Source: Sphingopyxis sp. PET50 (GTDB lineage Bacteria > Pseudomonadota > Alphaproteobacteria > Sphingomonadales > Sphingomonadaceae). Taken from it: DNA of 64,000 bases. Positions 27,217 through 39,200 of the stretch are shown piece by piece; position 1 is the first letter of the stretch; the number at the start of each line of letters is the position of its first letter. The translations under genes and the position numbers were made by a program. Under the pieces are notes generated by a model. That model was given only the letters and a program-made list of their open reading frames with translations, was not told where the DNA came from and did no database searches. The DNA lies in assembly GCF_025244705.1 (NCBI RefSeq), contig NZ_CP104207.1, positions 186,001 to 250,000 on the forward strand, in the 5' to 3' direction.

Positions 27217-29912
27217 ATGACGTCCCAACGCCAATCCGCGCTCGCTCGCCTGACCGCCAACGCGCCCTTTCTGGCACGCCTCGCCGAGTTGCATCCCGAT
27301 GATGTGACGCGCTTCCTGACCGACGGCACCGACGCCGCGCTGGCGGCGGTGACCGCGCCGCCGGTCGACGACGACATCATGGCGACCCTGCGCCACTGGC
27401 GCGGGCGGACCGCGCTGCTGCTCGCGCTCGGCGACCTGTCGGGCGAGCATGATGTCGCGACGACCACCCGGCTGCTGTCGGATTTCGCCGATGCCGCCTG
27501 CGATGCCGCGCTCGCCGCCGCCTTTGCCGAGCGCACCCCCGACGAGGAACCGCGCGGGCTGGCGGTGATCGCGCTCGGCAAGCTCGGCAGCCACGAACTC
27601 AACTATTCGTCGGACATCGACCCGATCCTGATCTTCGACCCCGAAACGATGCCGCGGCGCCAGCGCGACGACCCGACCGAGGCGGCGGTGCGGATTGCGC
27701 GGCGCATGTGCGAAATATTGTCGGCGCGCACGGCGAACGGCCATGTGCTGCGCGTCGACCTGCGGCTGCGCCCGCACCCCGAGGTGACGCCGATCGTCCT
27801 GCCCGTCGATGCGGCGATCTCTTATTACGAGTCCGAAGCGCTGGCGTGGGAGCAGGCCGCCTTTATCCGCAGCCGCGCCTCGGCGGGCGACCGCGCGCTG
27901 GGCGGCGAATTCCTGGCGGCGATCCAGCCCTTCATCTGGCGCCGCAGCCTCGATTTCCGCCAGCTCAAGGAAATCGGCGCGATGAGCGACCGGATTCGCG
28001 ACCATTTCGCGCAGGGGCAGGCCTTCGGTCCCGGCTACGACCTCAAGCGCGGGCGCGGCGGCATTCGCGAGATCGAATTTTTCGCGCAGGTCCATCAGCT
28101 CATCTATGGCGGGCGCGACCCCTTGCTGCGCGTGCCGGCGACGGTCGATGCGCTCGCGGCGCTGGCGCAGGCGGGGCGGATCGACGCCGATGTCGCGGCG
28201 CACCTGACCGGCCATTACGCGGTGCTGCGCCGGATCGAGCACCGGCTGCAGATGATCGAGGACCAGCAGACGCATGGCCTGCCGGTCCAGCCCGCCGCGC
28301 TCGACGCGGTGGCGCGGCTCGACGGACATCAGGACGGCGCGGCGCTGCTCGCGATGCTCGAGCCCGTCACCGCCGATGTCGCCGCCTGTTACGACCGGCT
28401 CGTTCACGAGCGCGCGGCGACGAGCGGACTGCCGCGCGAAGCGGGCGAACTGGCGGGCGCGCTGATGGCGGCAGGGTTCGAGCCTCCCGATGCGGCGCTG
28501 CGCACGATCGCCGAATGGCGCGGCGGCAAGCTGCGCGCGTTGCGCAGCCCCGCCGCGCTTGACGCGCTCGAAACGGTGCTGCCCGGACTGGTGGGGGCGC
28601 TGGGCGCGGCGCCCGATCCCGATGTGGCGCTGACGCGCTTCGACAAATTGGTCTCCGGGCTGCCGAGCGCGATCAATTTTTTCATCTGCTCGCGGCGCAG
28701 CCCGAACTGGCGAAGGTGGCGGTGCGCGTGCTGACGCTCGCCCCGGCGCTGGCCGAGGCGCTCGGCGCGCGGGTCGAACTGATCGAGGGGCTGATCGACA
28801 AGCGTGCCTTTGAGGCACCCGCGACCAAGGCGGAGCTTTTGTCGGAATGGGCGCCGGGGCTGGCGGGGCTCGATTATGAGCGGCTGCTCGACCGCGTGCG
28901 CGACCGCGTCGGCGAAAGGCGCTTTGCCTATGGCGTCCAACTGATCGCCGGGGTCGGCGATCCGATGACGGTCGCCTGCGGTTATTCGGAACTGGCAGAG
29001 GCGGCGCTGCAGGTGCTCGCCGACGCGACGGTCGCCGAATATGTCCAGGCGCATGGCCGCGTGCCCGACAGCGAGCTTGTCGTCCTCGCGCTCGGGCGGC
29101 TCGGCGGACGCGCGCTGACGCACGCCTCCGACCTCGACCTCATTTACCTCTTTACCGGCGACCATCTCGCCGAATCCGACGGGCCGCGGCCGCTCGGCGC
29201 GACGACCTATTACAACCGGCTGGCACAGCGGCTGACCGCGGCGATGTCGGTGCCGACCGCGGCGGGCAAGCTGTACGAGGTCGACACGCGGCTGCGGCCG
29301 CAAGGGGCGCAGGGGCCGCTCGTCGTGACGCTCGACAGCTTCGAACGCTATCAGCGCGAGGAGGCGTGGACGTGGGAGCATATGGCGCTGCTCCGCGCGC
29401 GGCCGGTCTATGGTTCGGACCGCGCGCGCGGCGCGGTGCAGCACATCATCGACGCCTTGCTTGCGATCCCCCGCGATCCCGTGAAACTGTCTCAGGACGC
29501 CGCCGAAATGCGCGCCAGGATAGCGGCGCACAAACCGCCGCAGGGACCGCTCGACATCAAGGGCGGATTCGGCGGGCTCGTCGATCTGGAATTCGCGATG
29601 CAGGTGACGCAGCTTGCCAGCGGGCGCTGCCACGATCCCAATCTCGGCTCGGCGCTCGCCTGCCTGAAGGTCGAGGGGCTGGCGCCACCGGAGATTTGCG
29701 ACGCGTACGCCCTGCTCGCGCGGATGCTCGTCATGCTGCGCCTGACCGCGCCCGAAGGCGAGCCCGCGACGCCCGCCGCGCGGCAACTGGTCGCCAGCCA
29801 GTGCGGCGAGCCGGGCTGGCCGCAACTGCTTGCCGCGCACGATACGGCGCGGCAGGAGATCGCGAACTGGTGGGCGTCGATTCGCCCCGATCAGCAGGAG
29901 AAAGAGCCATGA
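27217..29912 (+). CDS. glnE: Bifunctional glutamine-synthetase adenylyltransferase/removase, read across one frame change
   Basis: GlnE adds AMP to, and removes it from, glutamine synthetase, tuning nitrogen assimilation. Both nucleotidyltransferase sites are present: GKLGSHELNYSSDIDPILIF in the N-terminal half and LGRLGGRALTHASDLDLIYL in the C-terminal half. KRGRGGIREIEFFAQ and DIKGGFGGLVDLEFAMQ are the conserved partners. The frame breaks near 28683 in a run of six T. One missing T restores SAINFFHLLAAQPELAKVAV. After correction the length, about 898 residues, is typical of alphaproteobacteria. The stop overlaps the start of the peroxiredoxin gene. Confidence 0.95.
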
Positions 29913-30374
29913 CGCTTGCCATCGGTGATGCCATTCCGGCGGTGACCTTGCTCGACGCCGACGGCGCGGCGATCGACCTTGCGGCGCTGGGGCGCGCGCC
30001 GCTGATCGTCTATTTCTATCCCAAGGCCGACACGCCGGGCTGCACCGTCGAGGCGCAGGATTTCACGCGGCTGGCGCCCGAATTCGCCAAACTGGACACG
30101 CAAGTGCTGGCGGTGTCGCGCGATGCGCTCGGCAAAGCTCTGCAAGTTCCGCGACAAGTATGGGCTGACCGTGCGCCTCGCCTCCGACGAGGAAGGCACG
30201 GTGTGCGAAGCCTTCGGCACCTGGGTCGAGAAGCAGAATTATGGCCGCACCTATATGGGGATCGAACGATCGACCTTCCTGTTCGGCGCCGACGGCAAGC
30301 TGGCAAAGGAATGGCGCAAGGTGCGCGTGAAGGGCCATGCCGAGGCGGTGCTGGAGGCAGCGAGGGCGCTGTAA
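29909..30374 (+). CDS. bcp: Bcp/PrxQ-type peroxiredoxin, read across one frame change
   Basis: This thiol peroxidase of about 154 residues reduces hydroperoxides. The peroxidatic Cys lies in FYPKADTPGCTVEAQDF. An extra A near 30140 in GGCAAAGCTC must be dropped so that AVSRDALG continues KLCKFRDKYGLTVRLASDEE. The end, FLFGADGKLAKEWRKVRVKG, is typical. The ATG overlaps the glnE stop (ATGA), giving translational coupling. Confidence 0.92.
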
Positions 30375-30393
30375 TGTTTGCGACCTCCTTTTT

Positions 30394-30513
30394 CCGTTCG
30401 CGTCGAGCGAAGTCGAGACGCCGTGCTGGACCGAGGGGCGTCTCGACTTCGGCCAAGGGGCCGAAGTTTATCCTGAGCGCCTGCAAGGCAGTCGAAGGGC
30501 TCGACGCGAACGG
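30394..30513. repeat. Nested inverted repeat before the DUF455 gene
   Basis: The outer arms CCGTTCGCGTCGAGC (30394-30408) and GCTCGACGCGAACGG (30499-30513) are perfect 15-bp reverse complements. An inner pair, GTCGAGACGCC and GGCGTCTCGAC, lies within. The unit ends 12 bases before the DUF455 start and is non-coding. Confidence 0.8.
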
Positions 30514-30525
30514 GATAGGAAAGCT

Positions 30526-31317
30526 GTGATCACCTTGGGCGAAGCCGCGCGGGCGGTGCTGCTGACCGCCGACCCGCACGCCAAAAGGCGCGCGGCGCGC
30601 GAACTGGCGCGGGCGTGGCGGCGCGGCGATCTCGCGTGCCGCTGCGATGTCGCCATGCCCGACCAGCCGGCGTGGCCCGCCGCTCCCGAGCTGCTGCCGC
30701 CGAACCGGATGCCGCGCCGCCGCAAGGGCGGGTCGGAACGCGGGCGGATCGCGATGCTGCACGCGCTCGCGCATATCGAATTCGTCGCGATCGACCTCGC
30801 GGTCGATCTGGTCGGGCGTTTCGGGGGCGAATTTCCGCGCGGCTTCGTCGACGACTGGATCGGCGTCGCGGCGGACGAGGCGATGCATTTCGCGCTGCTC
30901 GACCGGCGGCTGCGTGCGCTGGGCAGCCATTATGGCGCACTGCTGGCGCATGCCGGGCTCTGGGAGGCGGCGCAGGAGACGAGCGACGACGCGCTCGCGC
31001 GGCTGGCGATCGTGCCGATGGTGCTCGAGGCGCGCGGGCTCGACGTGACGCCGGCGATGATCGAGCGGTTCGAGGCGGTCGGCGATACGGCGTCCGCGGC
31101 GATCCTGCGGCGCATCTATCGCGACGAAATCCGTCATGTGACCGCGGGCACAGACTGGTTCAACTGGGCGTGCGAGAAGTGGGGATTCGTACCGGCGTTA
31201 ACCTGGCAAAGCCTCGTAAAATCGCGATTTCGCGGGTCGCTGAAGCCTCCGTTCAACGACTCGGCGCGCCGTGACGCCGGTTTAACGCAAGAATACTACG
31301 CCGTTATTGCTTCGTAA
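30526..31317 (+). CDS. DUF455-family ferritin-like protein
   Basis: This 263-residue protein begins at a GTG just after a palindromic repeat. Ferritin-like metal-site motifs are visible: LHALAHIEFVAIDLAVDL (Glu and His of the first pair), AADEAMHFALLDRRL, and IYRDEIRHVTAGTDWFNWAC in the last helices. MPRRRKGGSERGRIA is a family signature. These point to a diiron four-helix bundle, though the reaction is unknown. No operon partner is clear; the M23 peptidase follows after 110 bases. Confidence 0.85.
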   Translation: MITLGEAARAVLLTADPHAKRRAARELARAWRRGDLACRCDVAMPDQPAWPAAPELLPPNRMPRRRKGGSERGRIAMLHALAHIEFVAIDLAVDLVGRFGGEFPRGFVDDWIGVAADEAMHFALLDRRLRALGSHYGALLAHAGLWEAAQETSDDALARLAIVPMVLEARGLDVTPAMIERFEAVGDTASAAILRRIYRDEIRHVTAGTDWFNWACEKWGFVPALTWQSLVKSRFRGSLKPPFNDSARRDAGLTQEYYAVIAS

Positions 31318-31430
31318 CGATTGACCCCGCAGACAGGCTCGCGGGCGGATGATCAATCATCCAGAGCAGACTAAACCGGCACCGATGGTGTGGAGACATC
31401 GTCGGTGACAAGGCAGATGCGGGGTCGTAA

Positions 31431-32132
31431 GTGATTAACACTCTTCTGGTGCAAAAGTTTCGTTTCGGACTGATTTTTTGCGCCACTGCGCTGATGGGCT
31501 TTACCGCCCCGGCGGTCCAGGCCGCCGAAACCAGCGCCGATGCGGGCATCGTCGTTCCCGACGAACCCGATGACGACAGCTTCACCGCCGGGGTTCCGTC
31601 TCCCAATGAAGACAGCGAAGCGCGCGCGATTTTCCAGGCATGGAAGCGCCTCGATACCGGCCTGACCGCGACCCTCGGCATATCCGTTCCGTCGCGCGTG
31701 CCGATCCAGAACATGTCGCTTTCGTCCACCTATGGCATGCGCGTCCACCCGATCACCGGCAAGGTCGCGCGCCACAACGGCATCGACATTCCCGCGCCGC
31801 ACGGCACCCCCATCTATGCCACCGCCGACGGCATCGTCGGCCGCGCCCAGCGCCTCGGCGGCTACGGCAATTATGTCGAGATCGAGCATGGCAACGCGAT
31901 CCAGACGCGCTACGGCCATATGTCCGCCTATAATGTCGTCCCCGGCCAACGGGTGCTGAAGGGCGACGTCATCGGTTATGTCGGCTCGACCGGCCGTTCG
32001 ACCGGCAACCACCTCCATTATGAAGTCCGCATCGAGGGCTCCCCGGTCAATCCGATGCCCTTCTGCCGCCAGGATTCGATGGCGATCGCGGCGATCACCG
32101 GCGACAAGGCCGCGATGGGCGGTCCAGAATAA
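31431..32132 (+). CDS. Exported M23-family peptidase (LytM type)
   Basis: The 233-residue protein has an N-terminal hydrophobic signal (FRFGLIFCATALMGFTAPAV), an acidic linker and a C-terminal M23 domain at about residues 95-215. The zinc ligands are visible as RHNGIDIPAPHG (HxxxD) and NHLHYEVRIEG (HxH), with TRYGHMSAY between. It should cut peptide cross-links in peptidoglycan. The GTG start is followed directly by the signal peptide. A hairpin terminator lies 25 bases after the stop. Confidence 0.92.
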   Translation: MINTLLVQKFRFGLIFCATALMGFTAPAVQAAETSADAGIVVPDEPDDDSFTAGVPSPNEDSEARAIFQAWKRLDTGLTATLGISVPSRVPIQNMSLSSTYGMRVHPITGKVARHNGIDIPAPHGTPIYATADGIVGRAQRLGGYGNYVEIEHGNAIQTRYGHMSAYNVVPGQRVLKGDVIGYVGSTGRSTGNHLHYEVRIEGSPVNPMPFCRQDSMAIAAITGDKAAMGGPE

Positions 32133-32157
32133 CAGACTTTTCCGGGTCGGAGAGGAG

Positions 32158-32190
32158 GGGCGCCCAACGGTCGATCCGGGGCGCCCTTTT
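32158..32190 (+). terminator. Rho-independent terminator after the M23 peptidase gene
   Basis: GGGCGCC pairs with GGCGCCC across a 15-base loop and is followed by TTTTCGTTT. Confidence 0.75.
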
Positions 32191-32260
32191 CGTTTGGCGA
32201 TGCTGTTTTTTGCAAACGCGGGACGGGAATGGCTGGTATCGGGCGGAAGCGGTCGCAAGC

Positions 32261-32448
32261 GATCCTCCCCCAACGGGGGAGGGGGACCACCCGAAGGGTG
32301 GTGGAGGGGTACAGGATGTCCAAGCCGCGCCAGACCTCAATGCCCTCGGTTCCGGACGAATCTGTGCTGCGCTACCTCACCGGCAAGGCAAACCGCCTGT
32401 ACCCCTCCACCAGCTTCGCTGGTCCCCCTCCCCGTTCCGGGGAGGATC
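32261..32448. repeat. Inverted pair of REP-like elements without a gene between
   Basis: The left unit, 32261-32311, begins GATCCTCCCCCAACGGGGGA and ends GGTGGTGGAGGGGTA. The right unit, 32400-32448, is the mirror image: ACCCCTCCACCAGC to GGGGAGGATC. They have the same arrangement and orientation as the repeats around the DUF559 gene at 9475-9966, but enclose only about 88 bases of non-coding DNA. The rest of the gap 32191-32546 shows no gene. Confidence 0.85.
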
Positions 32449-32546
32449 GGCAACGTCCGCCTTCCACCTCAAAACCGCTGCCGCCCGCGCCATGGCAATC
32501 GCGACAACCCCCTTCCATTCGCGCGGACACGCCCTATCTTGATGCC

Positions 32547-32888
32547 ATGGCCACGCAGCTTTCCGACATCACCCTGTCCCCCGCCGCCGCGGCGCGCGTC
32601 CGCTGGATCGCGCAGCGCAACGGAGAAGCCGAGGCCGCGTTGCGGCTTGCGGTCGATGGCGGCGGCTGTTCGGGCTTCACCTATCGCTTCGGCCTCGCCG
32701 AAGGGATCGACGCCGACGACATCGTTACCGAGACCGACGGGGTGAAGCTGGTTGTCGACAGCATCAGCATCGACCTGGTGCGCGGCTGCACCGTCGATTT
32801 CGTCGATTCGCTCGGCGGATCGTCGTTCAAGGTCGAAAATCCCAACGCCGCCTCGGGCTGCGGCTGCGGGTCGAGCTTCTCGATCTGA
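32547..32888 (+). CDS. A-type iron-sulfur carrier protein (ErpA/IscA-like)
   Basis: This 113-residue protein has the three conserved Cys of A-type carriers: one in LAVDGGGCSGFTYRFGL (about residue 41) and two in ASGCGCGSSFSI at the end. DGVKLVVDSISIDLVRGCTV is the central family stretch. It delivers Fe-S clusters to target enzymes. It is alone, between palindromic repeats. Confidence 0.93.
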   Translation: MATQLSDITLSPAAAARVRWIAQRNGEAEAALRLAVDGGGCSGFTYRFGLAEGIDADDIVTETDGVKLVVDSISIDLVRGCTVDFVDSLGGSSFKVENPNAASGCGCGSSFSI

Positions 32889-32898
32889 TCTCCAAACT

Positions 32899-32982
32899 CC
32901 GTTCGTGCTGAGCTTGTCGAAGCACCGTCCTTCTTTTACGCTGAAGAGCAGAACGGCCCTTCGACAAGCTCAGGGCGAACGG
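32899..32982 (+). repeat. Palindromic repeat, same family as 5018-5113 and 43051-43139
   Basis: CCGTTCGTGCTGAGCTTGTC leads into GAAGCACCGTCC, and a mirror ending GACAAGCTCAGGGCGAACGG closes the unit. It sits just before the exonuclease III gene and has no coding content. Confidence 0.8.
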
Positions 32983-32998
32983 AAAGAGATGGCGTTTC

Positions 32999-33778
32999 GT
33001 GCCCCTTAAGATCGCGACCTTCAACATCAACGGCATCAAGGCGCGGCTGCCGCGCCTCATCGAATGGCTGGAAGAGACCCAGCCCGATATCGCCTGCCTG
33101 CAGGAGCTGAAATCGAGCGACGAGACGATCCCGACGAAGGAGATCGAGGCGGCGGGTTACGGCTTCCTCTATCATGGGCAAAAGGGTTTCAACGGCGTCG
33201 CGATCCTCGCCAGGGGGGCCGATCCGGTCGAGGTGCAGCGTGGACTCGACGGCGAGGCCGAGGATGAGCAGTCGCGCTATCTGGAGGCCGACGTCGATGG
33301 TCTGCGCGTCGGGTGCATCTATCTTCCCAACGGCAATCCGCATCCGGGGCCGAAATTCGACTACAAGCTGCGCTGGATGGCGCGGCTGCGCGAGCGGGCG
33401 AAGGCGCTGCTCGCCGCCGAAATCCCGACGATCCTGACCGGCGACTACAATGTCATCCCGCACGACGACGATGTGTGGGACCCCCACGGGCCGATGGCGA
33501 GCGACGCGCTGATGCAGCCCGAATCGCGCGATGCCTGGTTCCGCATCCTCGGCGACGGCTGGACCGACGCGCTGCGCAGCCGTCATCCGGTGGGCGGTGT
33601 CTGGACCTTCTGGGATTATCAGGCGGGCGCGTGGCAGCGCGACCATGGGTTCCGCATCGACCATCTGCTGCTCAGCCCCGCGCTCGCCGACCGGCTGGTC
33701 GACGCGGGCGTCGACAAGGACCATCGCGGGCGCGAAAAGGCCAGCGACCATGCGCCGACCTGGGCGGTGCTGGCCTGA
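32999..33778 (+). CDS. xth: Exodeoxyribonuclease III
   Basis: This AP endonuclease/3'-5' exonuclease of base excision repair has 259 residues. Motifs: KIATFNINGIKARLPRLIEW, CLQELKSSDETIPTKEI with the metal-binding Glu, LTGDYNVIPHDDDVWDP, and FRIDHLLLSPAL with KASDHAPTWAVL containing the catalytic Asp-His pair. The start is a GTG after the repeat. The frame is intact. Confidence 0.95.
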   Translation: MPLKIATFNINGIKARLPRLIEWLEETQPDIACLQELKSSDETIPTKEIEAAGYGFLYHGQKGFNGVAILARGADPVEVQRGLDGEAEDEQSRYLEADVDGLRVGCIYLPNGNPHPGPKFDYKLRWMARLRERAKALLAAEIPTILTGDYNVIPHDDDVWDPHGPMASDALMQPESRDAWFRILGDGWTDALRSRHPVGGVWTFWDYQAGAWQRDHGFRIDHLLLSPALADRLVDAGVDKDHRGREKASDHAPTWAVLA

Positions 33779-33872
33779 GCCTGCTGTCCAGACCGCGCCC
33801 GGCGCTCGATCAGGTCGAGGCGCGCATCCTCGCGATGCCGCGGGGGCATGGGGCTTAATTTAATTGATCCGG

Positions 33873-33968
33873 CCACCCTCACCCTTCCCACCGGCTTTGT
33901 CGGCGGGCCCCTTCCCTCTCCCGGGGGGAGAGGGAGGGAGGCGCGAAGCGCCGGGAGGGTGAGGGTCG
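33873..33968. repeat. GC-rich palindromic repeat between xth and acs
   Basis: CACCCTCACCC at the left mirrors GGGTGAGGG at the right, with CCGGCTTTGTCGGCGGGCC and CCTCTCCCGGGGGGAGAGGG stems inside. It lies between converging genes and may stop transcription from both. The rest of 33779-33995 shows nothing recognisable. Confidence 0.7.
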
Positions 33969-33995
33969 ACAGCGTGAACCAAATTTTGGTTTGCG

Positions 33996-35961
<1,966 letters not shown>

Positions 35962-36058
35962 GGCAATTCTCCCGCTTTCGATTTGACTCGGCTGACGGCT
36001 GCGATAACCCGCGAACCGCAAACTGCAAGGGCGCAGCCCCTATACGGAAGGATAGACG

Positions 36059-37558
36059 ATGGCCGGGATCGGCGAAGAGGTCGGGCGCCTGCTCGACGGG
36101 CTGGGCGTGGATCGCGCAGCATGGACCGACGGGTCGATGCCCTCCTTGTCGCCGCTGACCGGCGAACAGGTCGCGACGGTGCGCGTCGCCGACGCGGTCG
36201 ATATGGATGCAACGCTCGATCGTGCCACCGCCGCGTTCCGGGCATGGCGCACCGTCCCCGCCCCGCGGCGCGGCGAGCTGGTGCGGCTCTTCGGCGAGGA
36301 ACTGCGCGCGGCGAAGGATGACCTCGCCAGGTTGGTGACGATCGAGGCGGGGAAGATCCTGTCGGAGGGCTCGGGCGAGGTGCAGGAGATGATCGACATC
36401 TGCGACTTCGCGGTCGGCCTTTCCCGCCAGCTCTATGGCCTGACCATCGCGACCGAACGGCCGGGGCACCGGATGATGGAGGTCTGGCATCCGCTCGGCG
36501 TCGTCGGGGTGATTTCGGCGTTCAACTTCCCGGTCGCGGTGTGGGCATGGAACGCGGCGCTCGCGCTCGTGTGCGGCAACAGCGTCGTGTGGAAACCGTC
36601 GGAAAAGACGCCGCTGACGGCGCTGGCGACGCAGGCGGTTTTCGAGCGTGCCGTCGCGCGCTTCGGTGGTGCGCCCGACGGCCTGTCGCAGATCCTGATC
36701 GGCGGACGCGAGGCGGGCGAGGCGCTGGTCGACGATGCGCGCGTCGCGCTGGTATCGGCGACGGGATCGACGCGCATGGGCCGCGCGGTCGCGCCGCGGC
36801 TGGCCGGGCGTTTCGCGCGCGCGATCCTCGAGCTCGGCGGCAACAATGGCGTGATCGTCGCGCCGTCGGCCGACCTCGACCTCGCGCTGCGTGGGGTCGC
36901 GTTCGGGGCGATGGGAACGGCGGGGCAGCGCTGCACGACGACGCGGCGCCTGTTCGTCCACGACAGCATCTACGACGGCTTCGTCGCGCGGCTGAGGGCG
37001 GCTTACGGCAGCGTGAGCGTCGGCAATCCGCTGGAGGGCGATGTGCTGGTCGGACCGCTGATCGACCGTGCGGCGTATGAGATGATGGCGGCGGCACTCG
37101 CGGCCGCGCAGCGCGAGGGCGGCGTCGTCCATGGCGGCGAGCGCGTCGGTGAGGGGGCGAGCTATTATGTCAAACCCGCACTGGTCGAAATGCCGGGGCA
37201 ACTCGGGCCGGTGCTCGAAGAGACTTTCGCGCCGATCCTCTATGTCATGCGCTATGACGACCTCGATGCGGTGATCGACCTCCACAATGACGTTGCGGCA
37301 GGGCTGTCGTCGGCGATCTTTACGACCGACATGCGTGAGGCCGAGCGCTTCCTTGCCGCAAGCGACTGCGGGATCGCCAACGTCAATCTCGGCACTTCGG
37401 GCGCCGAGATCGGCGGCGCGTTTGGCGGCGAGAAGGAGACTGGGGGCGGGCGTGAAAGCGGATCGGACGCGTGGCGCCAATATATGCGGCGCGCGACGAA
37501 CACGGTGAATTATTCGGACGCGCTGCCGCTGGCGCAGGGGGTTTCGTTCGAGATTTGA
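36059..37558 (+). CDS. ALDH7-type aldehyde dehydrogenase (alpha-aminoadipic semialdehyde type)
   Basis: This 499-residue NAD(P)-dependent dehydrogenase is of the antiquitin/ALDH7 group, whose bacterial members oxidise alpha-aminoadipate semialdehyde (piperideine-6-carboxylate) in lysine breakdown. The catalytic Cys292 is in [14 protein letters not shown] and the general base Glu258 in [11 protein letters not shown]; the NN after GG is typical of ALDH7. Other motifs are [20 protein letters not shown] and Lys179 in [12 protein letters not shown]. The frame is intact. No other lysine catabolic gene is adjacent, so the substrate is inferred from family only. Confidence 0.88.
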   Translation: MAGIGEEVGRLLDGLGVDRAAWTDGSMPSLSPLTGEQVATVRVADAVDMDATLDRATAAFRAWRTVPAPRRGELVRLFGEELRAAKDDLARLVTIEAGKILSEGSGEVQEMIDICDFAVGLSRQLYGLTIATERPGHRMMEVWHPLGVVGVISAFNFPVAVWAWNAALALVCGNSVVWKPSEKTPLTALATQAVFERAVARFGGAPDGLSQILIGGREAGEALVDDARVALVSATGSTRMGRAVAPRLAGRFARAILELGGNNGVIVAPSADLDLALRGVAFGAMGTAGQRCTTTRRLFVHDSIYDGFVARLRAAYGSVSVGNPLEGDVLVGPLIDRAAYEMMAAALAAAQREGGVVHGGERVGEGASYYVKPALVEMPGQLGPVLEETFAPILYVMRYDDLDAVIDLHNDVAAGLSSAIFTTDMREAERFLAASDCGIANVNLGTSGAEIGGAFGGEKETGGGRESGSDAWRQYMRRATNTVNYSDALPLAQGVSFEI

Positions 37559-37566
37559 CCCTCAAA

Positions 37567-37695
37567 ATCCTCCCCGCCTGCGGGGAGGTGGCAGCGCGTC
37601 GCGCTGACGGAGGGGGGTGGCGTCATTAAGCGTTGCGTAAGGCCGAGAACCCCCTCCACCGCTTCGCGGTCCCCCTCCCCGCAAGCAGGGAGGAT
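37567..37695. repeat. Second gene-free inverted pair of REP-like elements
   Basis: The left unit, 37567-37620, begins ATCCTCCCCGCCTGCGGGGA and ends GGAGGGGGGTGG. The right unit, 37650-37695, begins CCCCCTCCACCGC and ends GGGAGGAT. They share the orientation of the pairs at 9475-9966 and 32261-32448 and enclose about 30 bases. Confidence 0.85.
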
Positions 37696-37696
37696 T

Positions 37697-39199
37697 TTAG
37701 GTGGCCCGCCAACCGAAGCCTTCGTCCAGCGGCACGATCCGCCCGGCCGTCCCCACCGGTTCCACCTTGCCGTCGGTCAGAAAGGCCAGCGTCGCCGCGT
37801 CGCCGACATCGACATGCGCCAGCGTGCGCTTTCCGTCGGGCGTGCGGGCGACCACGACGCCCGCCTTTGGCGTGCCGTCGCGGCCATAGAAGATGGTGTA
37901 GCTTTCGACTGTCGCCGGTCCCGCATAGTCCTTGACCAGTTCGGGGACCGGGCCGCGCTTTTCTTCGGCTTCGGCCTGATAGTCGAAATCCTGCGGGAAG
38001 CGCGCCGCCGCGATCGGTTCGCGACCCAGTACGATGCAATGATTGTCGGTCGCGAAGCCGCCGTTGGCGAAGAGGAAACCGTAACGGCCTTCCTTGCGCA
38101 ATTTTTCGACCATCGAGACCACCGCGTGGCTCATATAATTGGCGATCGGGCCGCCGCCGAAGGTCAGGCCGCCGAACACGGTCGCGGGACGGTCCCACGG
38201 CCAGCCGAGGATGCGGCGCGCCATTTTCGGCACGCAGGGGAAGCAGCTGTAGAGTTCTACGCAGTCGAAATCCTCGACGGTCATGCCGTTGAGGTCCAGC
38301 GTGCGTGTGATCGACGTCTCCATGCTGACGCTGCCGTCATAGCGGTCGCGGTGGAGGATGCTGGCGGGCTCCTTCGCCGCGGCGCCCATGCCGACGTAGA
38401 TCAGCCGCTCCTCGGCGATGCCGCGGTGGCGCGCTTCGGCGAGGCTCGTCACGATGAAACCCGCGCCCTGGTTCACCGACGAATTGGCGACCATCAGCTT
38501 CGAATAGGGAAAGGCGATCGGGCGGTTGCGTTCATCGACCCGGAGGATGTCCGCGGGCGAAGCGGGCTTCCTGATCCAGGCGCCGTCGTTCGCCGCCGCG
38601 ACTTCGGAAAAGCGCGACCAGATTTCGGCGCTTTCGAACTGCGCTTCCTCGAGGCTCTGGCCCCAGGCGGCGCGCGTCGCATTTTCATAGAGCGGATAGA
38701 CGTCGACCGGTGCCGACAGGCCATGGACCTGCGCATAATTGGGCTCGCGGCGGGTCGCGACCTGGCGGACGGCGTTGTAGCTCTTGTCCTCGCCGCTCGC
38801 GGCCTTGGCGGCACGGCCGGCGGCGGTGCGCAGCGCCTCGGCGCCGACGATGGCCGCCAGCTTCACCTCGCCCGCGCCGATACGGTTCGCCGCCTCGTTG
38901 AGCAGGCGGATCGGCGTGTCGCCGTGCGGGGCGTCGGACTGATAGCTGACCGCCGGGTTCGCGCCGATCGCCGCGGCGAGCGGTCCGGGCAGCTTGCCGA
39001 GGCTGTGAAAGCTGATCTGGTCGACGATCGCGAGGCTGTCGATCCCGGTCAGCGAGACGCCGGCATCCTCGGCCGCGACCTCCAGCGCCGCGACCATCAG
39101 GCCGAGCGAATCGAGCCCTTGATCCGGGTCCTCCGGCCGGTCGTTGACCTGTCCGACGCCGATAATGACGGGAATGCGCTCGGGATCGGTCATCACCAT
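37697..39199 (-). CDS. Thiolase-family acetyl-CoA acetyltransferase-like protein
   Basis: The protein has 500 residues and starts MVMTDPERIPVIIGVGQVND. It has thiolase-fold features (VAAEDAGVSLTGIDSLAIVD, SSVNQGAGFIVTSL) and a C-terminal extra domain (FYGRDGTPKAGVVVARTPDG) typical of the long SCP2-thiolase-like group in actinobacteria and sphingomonads. The Cys of CVELYSCFPC may be catalytic. It follows the crotonase gene by one base, so both act in an acyl-CoA pathway, probably beta-oxidation-like. Confidence 0.85.
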   Translation of the reverse strand: MVMTDPERIPVIIGVGQVNDRPEDPDQGLDSLGLMVAALEVAAEDAGVSLTGIDSLAIVDQISFHSLGKLPGPLAAAIGANPAVSYQSDAPHGDTPIRLLNEAANRIGAGEVKLAAIVGAEALRTAAGRAAKAASGEDKSYNAVRQVATRREPNYAQVHGLSAPVDVYPLYENATRAAWGQSLEEAQFESAEIWSRFSEVAAANDGAWIRKPASPADILRVDERNRPIAFPYSKLMVANSSVNQGAGFIVTSLAEARHRGIAEERLIYVGMGAAAKEPASILHRDRYDGSVSMETSITRTLDLNGMTVEDFDCVELYSCFPCVPKMARRILGWPWDRPATVFGGLTFGGGPIANYMSHAVVSMVEKLRKEGRYGFLFANGGFATDNHCIVLGREPIAAARFPQDFDYQAEAEEKRGPVPELVKDYAGPATVESYTIFYGRDGTPKAGVVVARTPDGKRTLAHVDVGDAATLAFLTDGKVEPVGTAGRIVPLDEGFGWRAT

Positions 39200-39200
39200 C

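Noticed and set aside
26365..28818. Open frame of over 800 codons on the minus strand opposite phyR and glnE
   Set aside because: Same shadow effect; it spans two unrelated genes and has no recognisable protein features.
33779..33858. Small ORF ending RPALDQVEARILAMPRGHGA after xth
   Set aside because: No start codon or ribosome site fits, and the frame merely continues an out-of-frame shadow of xth.
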